From contig QUOL01000004.1 in NCBI GenBank assembly GCA_009761415.1, forward strand, positions 2,418,001 to 2,482,000: a DNA stretch of 64,000 nucleotides. Direction: 5' to 3'. The position numbers were made by a program, and so were the translations under genes. Below are positions 1 to 12,067 of the stretch, one piece after another (positions within the stretch are counted from its first letter, which is position 1; each line of letters begins with the position of its first letter). The DNA is from Sarcomyxa edulis. Lineage: Eukaryota > Basidiomycota > Agaricomycetes > Agaricales > Mycenaceae. The notes under the pieces are model-generated. The model was not told the DNA's origin and searched no databases. It was given only the letters and a program-made list of their open reading frames with translations.

Positions 1-464
1 GTTCAACATTGAAGTTGTACCAGTAGTATGGTTATACTACCAGTAGACCGACATAGGGTTTAGTCAAGACCGTGGAGCCCGAATCCAGGGTGCTTTCGAA
101 GGCGCTGTTGAGTATACTGGCGCTCGATGAGACTCGAAGACAGATCCTGGGATCGTAAGATTTAGTGTGCATAGCCTGACAGGATGAAAGAACTCGCCAT
201 GCTCTCGGATATTTAGAGTCTGGGGTGACTCTGGATGAGCGAATAAGTGGCGCATCCAGCCCCAATTTTCAATCTGACTGTACGTTGTATCCCTTTCCAA
301 ACACCCTAGGACCATCAGAATATTGATAGATAGCGAAGCGATGCACTTCCGAAAGTGAGGTGAACGTGAGATAATATAACAACGGTGAAAAGACTCGTAC
401 GATCCTCTACGTACGAGTGGCCTTGTCCTCGTATTAGGATTGGACGGTGCGATAAGCATCCGCT
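1..464. other. Intergenic, downstream of ORC1
   Basis: This stretch lies 3' of ORC1. Open frames here are short, overlap on both strands and carry no recognisable motif. I see no gene, RNA or repeat in it. Confidence 0.5.
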
Positions 465-3400
465 TCATCCACAAAGAACATTCTTCCATCTCTGACCACC
501 GACTTCGCTCAAGACCCTTTCCACCTCTGTCTGCTCCAGGTTCAGAATAATTCTCCTCTCTCCCTCTGCCTTACGCGAAATGGCAACACCGTCTTCGACT
601 AATATCGCTCGGGAGGCAAGTAACGTGTCTAGGACCATTGATAACTCGCTTGGAGTCGGTCTACGCATAGGGTCCGTAGCCGACGTCAAGACGTTCATGT
701 AGATGATATGTTGATGCTGAACCTGTCAAACCAAGAGAGGGAGAGAGCAATAAATCGTCAATCGAAAAAACGAGTTGGAGAAAAGTAATACAAGCGGGTG
801 CTAACTCACATCTCCCCATTTGATCTGCTCAACACCCTCCCTCTTCACGCACTTCACGAGTGAGGCAAGCATCATTCTTTCGTGAAAGCTACATTCTCTA
901 AGATAGGCCGCGGTTGGACTATTCTGCATCACCTTGATGACCTCCCTCACATCGGCCATGTTCGCTGTCCGTTTATGTTCTTGGACAAGCTCTACGGTCC
1001 GTCTAAAATTCATTTCGAAAGTAAAGAAAAGTAAGGAATGCTGGTCTAGAGACAAGGACTAGAAACGAACCTGCAGATATCTAAAACCCTCCGAGCATCT
1101 CCGCTGATACTGCTGACCTTCATAGCGGCAAACTTGACCCCATCAGGATGTATCACGTCCTTCGTATTCTTCAGTCCTTCTTTTGCGGTGAGAAGTCGTG
1201 CTTGAACGATACTTTCCAGCTGAGGAGTATTGTACGGTTGGAAATTAATTCGGATCATTCCTATCCGTATAAAATGTCGATTCAACGAATATGTAATGAT
1301 AGAAAAGAAAGGTGCTTACCCAAACGGCTCCTTACACGGCCATCCATCACCCGCTCAGGCAGGTCCATTGTGTTTGCCACAGCTAGCACAACCAATTTGC
1401 TTCCGGCGAGCGTGGGCCAATTGAAGAAATTATATACCACGTCTTGTTTAGCTGTGACTAATTGGTCTAGCTCGTCCATGAGCACAACACTGGAAACATA
1501 TTCCGAAGTCAGCAGAACGTCAGCAAAGGGAAATGCAAAAGGCACCAACCACGCATGTCCTCCAGGACCTCTGGCTCCTCCGCCTGAGAAATGTCTGCTA
1601 AGGGCCTTCAAACTTTCCTTCGCCGCGATACGAAGATGGCCTTCCTTCTCCACGTCGTGACCTGAGATACCCTCCCATAAGAGGTTATAGGCAGCTGACG
1701 GTTCAGGAATTCTGAGGCCATTAATCTCGACGAAAGTAAATGGGTTCGTTTCCTACCAGGAAGTTAGAATTATTGGTCATAGTATGAGGGATCAGAGAAC
1801 GACATACTCCTTGCTCAGCCATCCTCTTTAATTCCCTTACAACTGCATGAACAGTTGCTGTCTTCCCTGTCCCAGGGACACCTGATATATCTGCAAAAGT
1901 TCGACGGCAATTATCTGTATGAGCTCGAAATAAACTGTACCAAGACAAACTTACAAATGCATCCACCGCCCCCTTCCTCTAAGACCTCCCCCACGCTTCT
2001 CAAAATTCTTTTATACTCCGCCTCTCTACCCTCCAACACATCCGGCCGGCTGCCTACATGTAAATGGTGCATCGCACGCAACCAAGGATCATCTGGCAAA
2101 TTCGCGTTGGCTACATGACTACCTGGCGTGGGAGGGACGCGGACTATAGCCTTGCGTTTGCGTGGCGTCGTAGGTGTCTGATTACTTTTGGACTGGCGAC
2201 GAAGGAGGGTGGCTTTGGAGTGAGGCGTTGGCTGTGCGAGGGTTCTCTGGGTTCGAGGTCTGCGAGGTGTGGAGGGACCGGCGGTTGGTTTGCGGTGGGT
2301 AGTGGTAGCACTACGTTTTCGTTTGCGGGATTTAGAAGGGGTCTTGGGCTCATCGAAATCGTCGTCGTCTTCATCCTCTGGACTATCTTCATCTTCCTCC
2401 TCTTCTGGTTCATCGTCTGATTCGTCCTCGTCGTCGCTCTCACTCAAAAGCGCAGATTCAACTTCGTCCTCGTCGTCTTCTTCCGATACTTCTTCGATGA
2501 CAGGCAGTTCGTGATCATTCTCGTCGTCATCCTCGTCGTCCAATCTGCGTTTCTTCGAGCCGACTTTCAGTGCCCTCTTCAGTACCTGCGCCGCTTCTTT
2601 CTTGATCTTCTTCATGCCATCGTCTACCACAACATTCCACACGGTTCCGCCATCGTCCCACGTGTCTTCCGCTTCCTCAAGAGCCCTTCTTCGATGGTCC
2701 TCCCATATGAACTCGTAGAAAAGCCCTCTTCGTTGGTCGACGGCTACAGCACAGTAAAAGGATCCTGCCGAGTAACGAGATTGCTTTTTACCTTGTCCTC
2801 GACTACGCCCTTGAACAAGAGTAGATGCAGTTTCAGGCGGCGACGTTTGGCTACTTACTGTACAATGAGATTTGACAGATGAAGGCAAGAGGATGTCATT
2901 CGAGTCTAACGACAAATATATTTCGTTCTGTATAAGACAAGAGTCAGATAACGTGGTTAGTTAGAGCGGAAGTAGACTGACCTCCTTATGGACGCGTTTA
3001 GCGCGTATGCTGGGTAACTCTGTTGGTCGAAGAAACCAACGGACGCGAAGTTTCATGCTCGTTGCTCCATCCTTCACCTTTCCTTTATGATCTTGTGTCT
3101 GCCACATAGCAATGATAACTGCAATGCTGGGAAGCTTCGCATGTGTCTGGATGAAGACCGTGTCTCCCACCTTGAATGTCTCGACAATGCGTTCCCGTTT
3201 CGTGTCTTCCTCGGCGTCAGTTTCACTATCTTCGTCCTCTGCTTCACTGGCTTGTTCTACTTCACGTTCTAGAGCCTCCTTTGCCTCCCTCCTTGCCTTC
3301 CTTGTGTAAGTTTTCAATCCGCGTCGAGCTCGAGTCGGGGTAGTAGGTGGCACTGGGACTGCAACGGGCTTCTCCTTCTTAAGCTGCTTCTTCTTTGGCG

Positions 3401-3677
3401 AGGTTTTGTCTATCTGTCTCTCGAACGCGTCAAAGAACACTGTTTCGAGTGTCGTACCTTCCTCCTCTTCGCTTTCCTGAAATTCATCTCGTTCGTCGGG
3501 AAGCAAATCAATCTCAGGATTGACTTCACGTCTGTGGATGGACTCTCCTGCCCATACATATTTGTCGTCACGTCCTGCGCGTTGTTTGGGAGGTACATCA
3601 GTAAGAAAGGCTTGACCAACGATGGGCTGAAATCGTTTGGAACGGCGAGGTGTGCCTGTCAAGCTGCCAGTGGCCAT
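465..3677 (-). CDS. ORC1: Origin recognition complex subunit 1
   Basis: Largest ORC subunit: it binds replication origins as an AAA+ ATPase and helps load the MCM helicase in the nucleus. The N-terminal exon (3677-2982) carries a BAH domain, seen as VGDTVFIQ followed by a stretch of basic and tryptophan residues. An acidic and basic linker rich in D/E and K/R follows (exon 2927-1955). The Walker A motif, GCIYISGVPGTGKTATV, is formed by splicing 1955 to 1890. Walker B reads VVLMDELDQL near 1480-1510, followed by the sensor-1 region VLAVANTMDLPERV. The winged-helix C-terminus ends with NVLCG at 465. Introns are about 50-65 nt. The family assignment rests on domain order and motifs. It shares a 139 bp divergent promoter with the YPI1-like gene. 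Confidence 0.95.
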
Positions 3678-3816
3678 GAGGAATAGTTGTAAGTATCAAA
3701 ATAATGATTATTTTACGATAATAGTTAGCGGCATCTCCGGCTTGAACTTGCTGCTTGAACACCTTGATTTCGCTCTCTTTCCAGTGGCATCTTTCAGTCA
3801 AAAACACTAGATAACT
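3678..3816. promoter_or_regulatory. Divergent promoter ORC1 / YPI1-like
   Basis: Only 139 bp separate the two start codons, so both 5' UTRs and promoters must lie here. The segment is AT-rich near 3690-3725. I see no clear TATA box. Confidence 0.6.
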
Positions 3817-4404
3817 ATGGCTACACAGTATAGACCCAACACATCAGCACCCGGGGACGGTTCTCGCACTATCATCGTAGAGGATGCACAACCAAGAGAA
3901 GCGGAATCATCTGCAGACGAAGCACCAACGATAGGCACTCTGAGACTCCGTGGTGCGCCACGCAGAGTCCGAAATCGTGTTGCGTGGGGTGAAGATGTGG
4001 TCGATAACGAAGGATGTGGGAAGAAATCTTCAAAGAGTGCGTACAATCTATATTGAAGATATTGGTAATGAGCTCACAACTTCCCAGTATGCTGTATCTA
4101 TCACAAACCAAAGCGATTCGACGAGTCTTCATCGGACGACTCGTCGAGTTCTGATTCTGATTCTGGATCTGACTCTTCATGCGACCATAAGCACGACCAG
4201 AACCATAATGACGATCGAGCCTCACGTCCACATCGCCATCGACCACGGAGCGACGGCGCACAGCCCTCTAGGGGTGGAGAATCGTCCCAGCGAGAGCGTG
4301 ATCGCGGCGCTGGAGTGGTCAACCAGTTGGAAGACGCATCGGAACCAAATGCGTACGAAAGCATACCTGGTTCCAAGAAGGGGAAGAAGAAGGCCGGTGT
4401 GTAG
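3817..4404 (+). CDS. YPI1: Type 1 protein phosphatase inhibitor, YPI1/PPP1R11 family
   Basis: Inhibitor and regulatory subunit of protein phosphatase 1 (Glc7-type). Exon 1 (3817-4036) encodes TLRLRGAPRR, then a divergent RVxW-like PP1 docking patch and the family signature EDVVDNEGCGKKSSK. After a 51-nt intron (4037-4087), exon 2 opens with ICCIYHKPKRFDESS, the highly conserved Cys-Cys/His core of the family. A D/S-rich and His/Arg-rich low-complexity tail ends in GKKKAGV at 4404. The length, about 178 aa, is normal for fungal YPI1. The intron falls inside the conserved KKSSK/ICCIYHKP block, so unspliced reading gives a false 79-aa protein. Confidence 0.93.
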
Positions 4405-5873
4405 TCCAATGCCATCTATATCCTCCCATATCATTCAATAATTTTTTCAGCTTGACACTTGTGTTGTAACTGAATATATGGACCATATGCACAGTAATTG
4501 CCACTTTCACCTATACATGTATTTTTATTCCCCGATTTCCAGTTGCAATTTTCTCAAGAATACCCCACTATGAATATTCCTGCTCAGGCGGTGACTTGAC
4601 TGACGTTGCTACTAATGTCCGCCATCATCTCCGGCGATATCTCCCGGATAAATTCCAATCCTCAGACAGCGCTAGCTCCGCATTTCTGTATGTTTCTGAT
4701 TCCTTATTTCCATTGAGATAAACCTTTGTCTTCGCCCCACAGAATGATGACGCTCGTCCATCCCAAGTTCCCCTTCTCGCGTATGGTTTCTCTCGCATAT
4801 GGAGTGGTCGTCTTGCAATACTCACGACGCACGTTACGTGTAAACTAGGCTACTCAGAACGAAAGTCTAAAAGGCGGTTCTTCACTGTATTTACCCCGGA
4901 AAACGTCCCCTATCACCTATGGGTGTCCTGGAAAGAAACCTGTCTAGCGAGAGACTCTCTGTTTTCCTGCCACTGAAATGAATGGATATCATTCTACATC
5001 TTCCCGTCTTTCTGTTCGATTGGAAACTGTCTACGAAATCTAGGCTTACGGGAGTCCAAATCCTACAAATGCCTATCAGGTTATCTCCGAGTCTCTGCTC
5101 CCCGAGTCTCTGCTCCCGAAACGAGTTATATTCTTTCTTGACGCTGATTAACACGTACCCCCGTCATAATAGACCACATCGTTGATTATGTTGATGAGGG
5201 CTTGTGATACTTGTGGCCTTCGTCTTCCTCGCAGTTGAGGCGATTCGAATCCCTTGCTTCATTCCTTTCATGAACTGAGTATCGGCTGTATCGACTATTG
5301 TGGTCCTCCTTACGCGTTTGTAGAGCCGAGGATACGGACGAATCACGCTAACTGATCTCTTCTCAAATTAGCCAATCACCCGTTTACGGAAGGGAGGTAT
5401 GGTGTGACCTGCTTCCCCCTAGTTCCCTTCGCTCATTTTCTGAAGTGTAGGCTGAGTGTCATTTGTTGAGGACTTTATCCGGAGGATATAGCGGCGTCAT
5501 TCAGGTGTAACTCGTTCGATGGGCCTCGCTCTTCCTCGCTCACGAGTCATAATACTTTCTTGAGACGGGCGTTGTACTCTTTAGGATCCTTCCCTTGGTC
5601 TCTAGTCACCGTCAGTTCTATTTAGGAGCAGAGTCGTCGCGACCGTCGGTGCTATCACCTCCTTCAAGTTGTCCGTATAGAGAAGTACCAGTTCACGATC
5701 CTCACTGACGTTCTTCATTCTTCGTAGGGCAATCACTAACGTCGTGAAGGAGATATTGGCTGGTCGCACATCCCTCCTGCTTAGCTTCTTGATCGACAAT
5801 CGGATAACTGGACGATCCTCGACCGGCGTCACCCAGACCGTCACGGTCACAAGTAGGGTGTTAGTTTCTACCA
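4405..5873. other. Intergenic, no supported gene
   Basis: About 1.5 kb with only short overlapping frames. A 14-bp direct repeat (cgagtctctgctcc) occurs near 5087-5115. Frames at 5600-5880 on both strands are probably shadows of each other. The 5' UTR or an unrecognised first exon of the next gene may lie here. Confidence 0.4.
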
Positions 5874-6876
5874 GTGCCACCGACGTTCACGTCCATCATG
5901 CCCGCCGATATCAAATTCAAAGCCGCCTATACCGAGCCGTTTCTTTCTGTTTCTCCCCCCCTTTCCCCCAACACTACTATCGAAAATGCCGCTCCAATTT
6001 TATCAGCCGCGCTGAACAAGCACTTGAAGGAGACTATCAATATGGACATTCAGATTACCCCTGTCATACGTGAGTGATGTAATTCCTGATTAATATTCAG
6101 ACCTTGATATATTCTTTCCAGCCGAGTTTATGAAGACCCTATCAGTATCGGATCTCAGCGACAGTTGCATGCTGTTTTTGCCAAGTTCGAACTCCTCATC
6201 ATCAGCTTCTACCCCAGTCCAATCGACATTTGGCAGGTTAGACTTGTTAGAGGGAAAGTTTAAGGTCTATGAGGAAGAGTTGAAGGTCACGAAGGGAGGT
6301 CTGAAGGTCACGAAGGAAGATCTGAAGGTCATGAAGGAAGATCTGAAGGTCACGAAGGAAGATCTGAAGGTCACGAAGGAAGTTCTGAAGGTCCATGGGG
6401 AGAAGCTGAAGGTCCTTCAAGAAGGGGTGTGTACTATCCGAGATCTCTCTTCATTCTCTTTGTTACTTGAACTGACCACCTACTACTAGGTGATGGATCC
6501 CCTCTTACTGCGGGCCTTACTGGATAATTGTCGTGGAATCGTAGTCGACTTATTCAAGGCACCCCGGGACCGATATAAAACATCGCATGCAGATTTGCGT
6601 CAGCAGTGGCATGATGTGAGATACACCGCTGACTACATCACTTCGAAACTCACCCCTCGCTTAACGATAGGGGCGGTGAACCTTCTTGTGGGACTCGATG
6701 GAGGCAAGGAAACTCGTTCAAGTGGGAATGAGGCAGCACATCCGCTGGATTGGACGAGGGAGCAGATGGAGGAAGCAATCAGCAACGCCCCAGAGCAAGT
6801 CTACCCAGACTATCGTACTAGTTTGTGGGCCTTACTGGCTTTCGCTCTAAAATATGACGATAGCAAGGCTGTTTGA
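5874..6876 (+). CDS. Hypothetical protein with heptad repeats and a GNEAAH C-terminal motif
   Basis: I do not recognise a named family. Three exons join in frame: 5874-6069, 6122-6426 and 6490-6876 (introns of 52 and 63 nt), giving about 296 aa. A second ATG at 5898 could also be the start. Exon 2 encodes a run of seven-residue units of the type LKVTKED, which would form a highly charged coiled coil or single alpha helix. Exon 3 encodes a helical C-terminal domain with the patch SSGNEAAHPLDWTREQ. This resembles the R/G-N-x-x-A-H motif of HEPN-like and lineage-specific fungal domains, but that is only a suggestion. The protein is cytosolic or nuclear by default: no signal peptide or membrane segment is visible. 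Confidence 0.6.
6247..6412 (+). repeat. 21-bp tandem coding repeat
   Basis: Roughly seven to eight imperfect 21-bp units (core ctgaaggtcacgaaggaaga) encode the LKVTKED heptads. The period is a multiple of three, so copy changes keep frame. Confidence 0.8.
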
Positions 6877-7935
6877 TTCCCTACTTTCACCATTTCGCTC
6901 GTCTTTCTTACTACACACATTGTCACATACTATAATCATTTGTACTTCTCCAAGTCTTCCATCCTGACTGATATGGAAACACCCTGCTGTCCCCGAGCCC
7001 TGTTCGTTAATTTTCAGAAACTAGCCCACTTTTTACCAGATCGTTACAGACGCCAAGACGGGACGTTCGTTTTTGACATTGGTCTGATGGCGTCGCAGTT
7101 CGAACCGTTCGATGACCGCACGCGTAGTAGTGAGTTCTCGATTCAAATTCGCTAGACACAATTCGTCCCCTGAGAGCGTCCAACGACTTTGCCGGAACTC
7201 GAAGTCAGTGGGAGGAAAGTTCGAATCGAGGAGGAATCGCAATCGGGTAGGATGTAGCATCTACAATCCAGATCGATAAATCAGTCATATTGTGGCGTCA
7301 ACGTCGAGGTAGTGGTCTAAGATATAGATCGATGGTGGTGATCAAGTCAGGATGGCTTGTACAAGCCACGCCACGCGTGTAAAGTAGCGTCCATCAGGCT
7401 CGTATCTTCAGCGAAAGAACAAAGAAACATAGATCCATTCAAGAGCCTAGAGAGTAGGATAGTTTCCAGCACAACCCAACTTGCAATCACGATGAAACAC
7501 ATGGTTTTCCATTTGACCGGTAAGGCGGTACGAAGACAATGTTCTCGATAGTCCTATACATCGGCAAGAAAATATGATTATGCCTTGCTGAACAATGATA
7601 TGACATTTGTGCCTAGTAGAACAAGTAATGGTAAGTTTCGACGTTGAAAAAAATATGGAAGAGGGAAAAGCACGAAGATCAGAGATGGAAATGCTTGACA
7701 GCAAGCCGGACGTAAATCAAACGACTTTCCGAGGGTTGCCCATAGAAGGGCAAACGAACCTCCAAAGCGTCATATGGCCCCGGCAAATATCATCACAGGT
7801 ATGATGGAGTAGAGAAAAAAAAACGACGCACCGTAGCATGATTATATTGTATCCTATTATCTTGAACGGCAAGTAAGTATGGTACACAAAGTCCGGGCGC
7901 AATATGGTATCAGATATGAAGGGTGGAATATTCCT
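6877..7935. other. Intergenic, no supported gene
   Basis: About 1.06 kb between two convergent genes. The short frames near 7033-7260 and 7447-7804 overlap on both strands and lack motifs. I see no repeat or RNA gene. Confidence 0.4.
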
Positions 7936-9490
7936 CTACCCGCCATAGTCATCTTCTTCGTCTGTTAGTTCTTCACCTTGCCTGACGCCCCGATGACGTT
8001 CGTAACCATCACGGCGAGCCCAGGAACGGCCGTCTGTGTAAGGTAGTATTCTCAGCGGGAATATGAGGGTATATGGGGGGCTAACGGAGAAATCGAACGG
8101 TCATTGCATTGAAAACGAAGATGGAATGAGTGACACTTACTATCCGTTGGCTCCGATGTTGAAAAATAACTGCAAGTTTTTCCGCTTCCTGTAAACGAGT
8201 ACATGGTCAGCTATAACTGCATATGAAGGAGATGTTGAGACACAAACCCTAGATCGTACGAATTCACAAATGTCTACGCAGAGAACAAATTGGTCGGAGA
8301 CAATATAAGCGAGAAAGGAGAACACGCACCTCTCCTCGCGATTTGGCAAGATTACGATAGACGTCATGATCCTGACCTTCGACGGAGGTTTCTCCAGAAG
8401 CAACGCCCCATAGATGATACGCCAGCATTATTCCAACGGCAAAGCACAGTACGGCTGAGAGGATGTAAGTGATTATATATGATACTATGGGGACATGGTA
8501 AGGCCAAGCAGTCTGGGTCGCGGTGAGATGGTGAAAAGTCGATGAGATAGAGTTGTCTAACCTGGGACGTTACGCCAAGAGCTTCTAGGAGCTGAGTATA
8601 TCCAAGAACAGTTAAACAGAAGGTGGCTATGACAAGATATGCCCTGGATAGTTATCGTTCAATTGAAACAAACAACAATCATATAGAAAAAATCGCAACG
8701 TACATGAAAAGCACAAAATGTCGTTCATTATGAATGCCTACACATTGATTTATCCCTAAGGACGTCGCAATGAGGCTAAGGGATTTGTTGGAAAAAGTTT
8801 TCGCATCGAATGGTACGTACACTAACGCGGGATCAGCAACGGTATAGCAATATACGAAGCAGACTCACTCACTGGACAATGGTGGTCGTATTTGAGCACA
8901 CAGCGGTTACAAATACGGCAGTGATGCGTCCTCTCAGTTATTTACAAGCAATCTTCAATTAGTTCTCTTCTCACCAAAAAAGCCAATATCAGGATGATGA
9001 GACTCACTTCAGGTTTCAATTGCCCGCACCTCTTGCACTTCGTCACAGCAGCTTTGGTGATCTTGATCTCACTTGGAGACGACCATGTCACCCCGCTCGG
9101 TGACGTCTTGTTTGGTAGATCTCTAGGTTTAGCCCAGAGAAAACTACTGCCAGCGACGCGTGGAGGGTCGTCGACGAAGCCTGGTGGTACAGTGCAAACA
9201 TAGTAGTAATGCATGAGAAGATTGAGTGCTATGAGTACGCAAATTGGACCAGAAAGCCATGGAAAGGATAGATTAGGCATGATAACATCGACTGGAAGGA
9301 CCAAAAAAAAACAGTCAAGACCAGACGCGCAGTGAATGGCAGCAGAATGAAACTCACAAAAACATATTGTTCCCATCCCGATGAGAAATATAGCTAACGC
9401 TATGAAATACGGACCAGCAGCGCCCGTTATGCGGTCCCCTAGTCGCTCTAGGGATTTGAAACATCGAAAAACTGCCCTTGAGCAGATCAT
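7936..9490 (-). CDS. DHHC palmitoyltransferase
   Basis: Membrane protein S-acyltransferase that transfers palmitate to cysteines of target proteins in endomembranes. The start at 9490 sits in a CACC-ATG context and reads MICSRAVFRCFKSLERLGDR. Two hydrophobic segments follow, then the Cys-rich domain spread over several exons: KCKRCGQLKPE, then RTHHCRICNRCV and KYDHHCP with the catalytic Asp-His-His-Cys. WINQCVGIHNERHF comes next, then two more hydrophobic helices. The C-terminal part contains GETSVEGQDHDVY (the TTxE-like motif) and a short exon for FVNSYDLG. The protein ends ELTDEEDDYGG at 7936. There are about nine introns. The Trp codon after DHHCP can only be rebuilt by splicing in a single T at 8821 (see findings). 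Four membrane spans are typical of the family. Confidence 0.92.
8821..8821 (-). other. Putative 1-nt micro-exon in the DHHC gene
   Basis: The upstream exon ends CCA at 8873 followed by gtgagt. The downstream exon starts GG-ATA-AAT at 8755 after cttag. A single T at 8821 is flanked by an acceptor (gcgttag, intron 8822-8872, 51 nt) and a donor (gtacgt, intron 8756-8820, 65 nt). It completes TGG for the invariant Trp. Treating both introns as one gives CCA-GGA-TAA, an immediate stop. Confidence 0.65.
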
Positions 9491-9681
9491 GGTGGGGCAC
9501 AAGTTGCAAACTGCGGTGGCTGTGCTCACCACGACGATACATAAAAACCCATATAACAAAATACAGTTCCATACTATCGAGATATATATAATGCCGAGTG
9601 CGACTCCTAACAAGTCGAAACTCGTACAAACTAGAAGAGGAGATAAATCGAAGAGGGAAAGAAGAAGGAAAAATAAAATCG

Positions 9682-11757
9682 TCAACGCTCCCTCGCAGGA
9701 GTGTTTCCTCGTCTCGGCGTGCCAGGCATTTTCCGAGACGGAGTCGGTGGGACCCCAGTCAAACGTCTCTCAGTGATTCCACTTTCTTCTACCCTGTGGA
9801 CCTCCCTGGCGGCTCGCCTAGCCGCATCTCCCATCATCGCCTTTGGTCTTTCACTGTCGACCCATGCAAGAGCTCTCAGGATCTCTTCCGGATCCATCAC
9901 GTCAACTCTGCCCGCCTTCGACAAGAGATGCTGGCCTGCCGAACCTCCGGGTATCGAAAGCGCACCATTCGATCTCGTTGCGAGATTGAGGGATAGAAGT
10001 GCGAACCGGTGGCTTAGAGAATCCTCCACGACTTCTGTCGTTCGCATCGCGGCGTTGACAGATGTGTGGAGTTGGTCGAGGTCGAATTCTAAACTCTGAA
10101 GCCGTCGCTTCAACTCCTGCTCCCTTTCCGTTTGAGTTTGTGGGAAAGCGTCAGCAATTGGTTCCCGTTTCTTGTCTATCCGAGCTTTTGCGGCTTTGGC
10201 ATACGCGTCGTAGAAAAAATCGACCTCTTTCCACGCTTCCGACTCGGATTTGGCACTGGTGATTGTAAACCAAACAATCAGTTGCAGCGCACAGTATAGC
10301 ACTCGTAACGAACGGACCGTTCAATTTGTTCGCCGTAGATGATCTCCCATTGGCGGTTCTTGACGTTCTGGGCATTCTCCTTCTGTGTCCTTACTCTGTC
10401 CAGACCATCTAGGACACCACCATCTCGATGGTAGGGAGAAATGTCAATTCGTTTCTCGGCCATCCTTCTCAATGTATCGTCGTATATGTTCTTGAGGATA
10501 ACGATTTGTTGGGCAGATGCTGGTGGAAGAGGTCGCGGTGGGTCTTTCGAGGAGGAACTAGGTTTGGAGGTAGTGTTAGATGCAGAGCGGGATGCTGACC
10601 ATATTAAGAGTTGCCGGAGGCGCTCGACTTCGGGTAGATCGACGTCAATATGTTTGAAAAAGCTGCTATCCGAGACAGCACTGTGGGGCTGAGCTGTTCA
10701 AAAGATCTAGTGTCAGTCCAGGCTACCAAACGGATTCTCAGCCAATAATCGCATCTTCATAAACAGTGCATTCGTATAGAAATATACACGAGCTAGCGTT
10801 CGACCGGAACGAATGAGGGAGTGAGAAAAGAACGCACAGATAACGCCTGTGGCTTCGAATTGACCACTTATTCGTTTTCCTCTAGAGCCTATGGAGCTCC
10901 TTCGTCTGTGCCCAGATCCATCGCCACGCTCTGCACTTCTCCCACTTCTTTCGGATTCTTCAGGTGGAAGGGGTGGTCCAGTAGAGTAACCCTCGCGCAT
11001 GAGCTTGTTTCTCGCGATCTGTGGAGATTCTTGATTTGATATCGGGAGGATCAACGACGTATCTGGATCGACGGCGGCAACAGAGGATGGAGGTTTTGAT
11101 TTAGGCCGTGATTTGGGTCGTGCACTCGAGGCGGGGGGCGTTTGACGCGCCGATGCCTGATTGCGATGGTTGATGTATGGAATATCGAGCGCGGTGGTGT
11201 TGCTAGTGCTCATATTGTGACGAGATCGCCGCCGTAGGTCTTCCGCTTCATCCTGCATTTGACGGACATCTTCGTCGACTTCTGGGTCGGAGCGGGTCGT
11301 TATCGTAGGGCCAACGTTGTATACTCGTTCGCGAGGTTTGGATTTGGGTGGAGGGGCGTCCGAGTCTGGTTCGGCTCTGAATTTCTTGGTGGGTGGCTTG
11401 GATGGGCCCGCTGTTGGTCGTGAGAATGGATTCGTACTTGCATGTTCGTCTTGTACGGTATCAGGAGCGCGTACGATCCGCAGGCCACCGGGTTGTTCTT
11501 CACCATGATCTATATATGAAAAAAGATCAATAACACCGTCATTCCGTACTGATACACGAACGTTTTCTCTTATTTGACGCGACGCCTTTACTCTATTCAC
11601 AAACGTCAATTCTCATTCATAGTTTCGATTTCTAGCAAGCACTTACTTCTTTCCTTCCTCTCTTGGCCGCTGCGAGCAACGGATTGAAGTCGGCTTTTCG
11701 TTTGGCGTTGGGTTGAGTTTGCGAGGGGATCATTGTGCTCGTCAAGGGTGCATTCAT
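9682..11757 (-). CDS. DSN1: Kinetochore MIS12-complex subunit Mis13/Dsn1
   Basis: Subunit of the MIS12/MIND complex, which links centromeric chromatin to the outer kinetochore. Exon 1 (11757-11647) encodes MNAPLTSTMIPSQTQ and a basic patch. Exon 2 is a disordered Pro/Ser/Arg-rich region ending RRRSSIGSRGKRISGQFE, the basic RRxS-type site targeted by Aurora B in this family. Exon 3 opens SQPHSAVSDSSFFKHIDV and continues PEVERLRQLLIWSAS, the signature of the Mis13/Dsn1 domain. A helical C-terminal half with MDPEEILRALAWVDSERP closes the protein, and a Pro/Arg tail ends at 9682. The family call rests on these motifs. It is transcribed toward the DHHC gene on the same strand, with 191 bp between the stop and the next start. 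Confidence 0.9.
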
Positions 11758-12067
11758 ACAAAGGTTTCGCGAGGAAGAATAAAAACGAAAGTAGGATGGC
11801 TGCTCGTCGCGAGCTCACCGAGCCAGACGATGAGAGTGTGGTCGGAGTCGAAAAGCAGATGTTCCCACGGTGTGGCCTAAGTGAGGAAGGACGGGCGGAT
11901 ATAACACGCACAACCAATCTCATGTGGCCGCGTACCGCCTCACACCTAAGTCGCGAACGACCACTGAACACTCAAACGCATCGACACTCATAGTGCTTTT
12001 TTCTCAATACAATTAGTGATGATCTACTAGTATTGGTTAATTTGGTACATCCTTCCTTACCTTTCCC
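11758..12067. other. DSN1 upstream region
   Basis: This is the promoter and 5' UTR side of DSN1, up to the palindrome array. No other gene is visible. Confidence 0.4.

Noticed and set aside
3817..4056. A 79-codon intronless gene
   Set aside because: It is the unspliced first exon of the YPI1-like gene; splicing at 4036/4088 restores the ICCIYHKP core.
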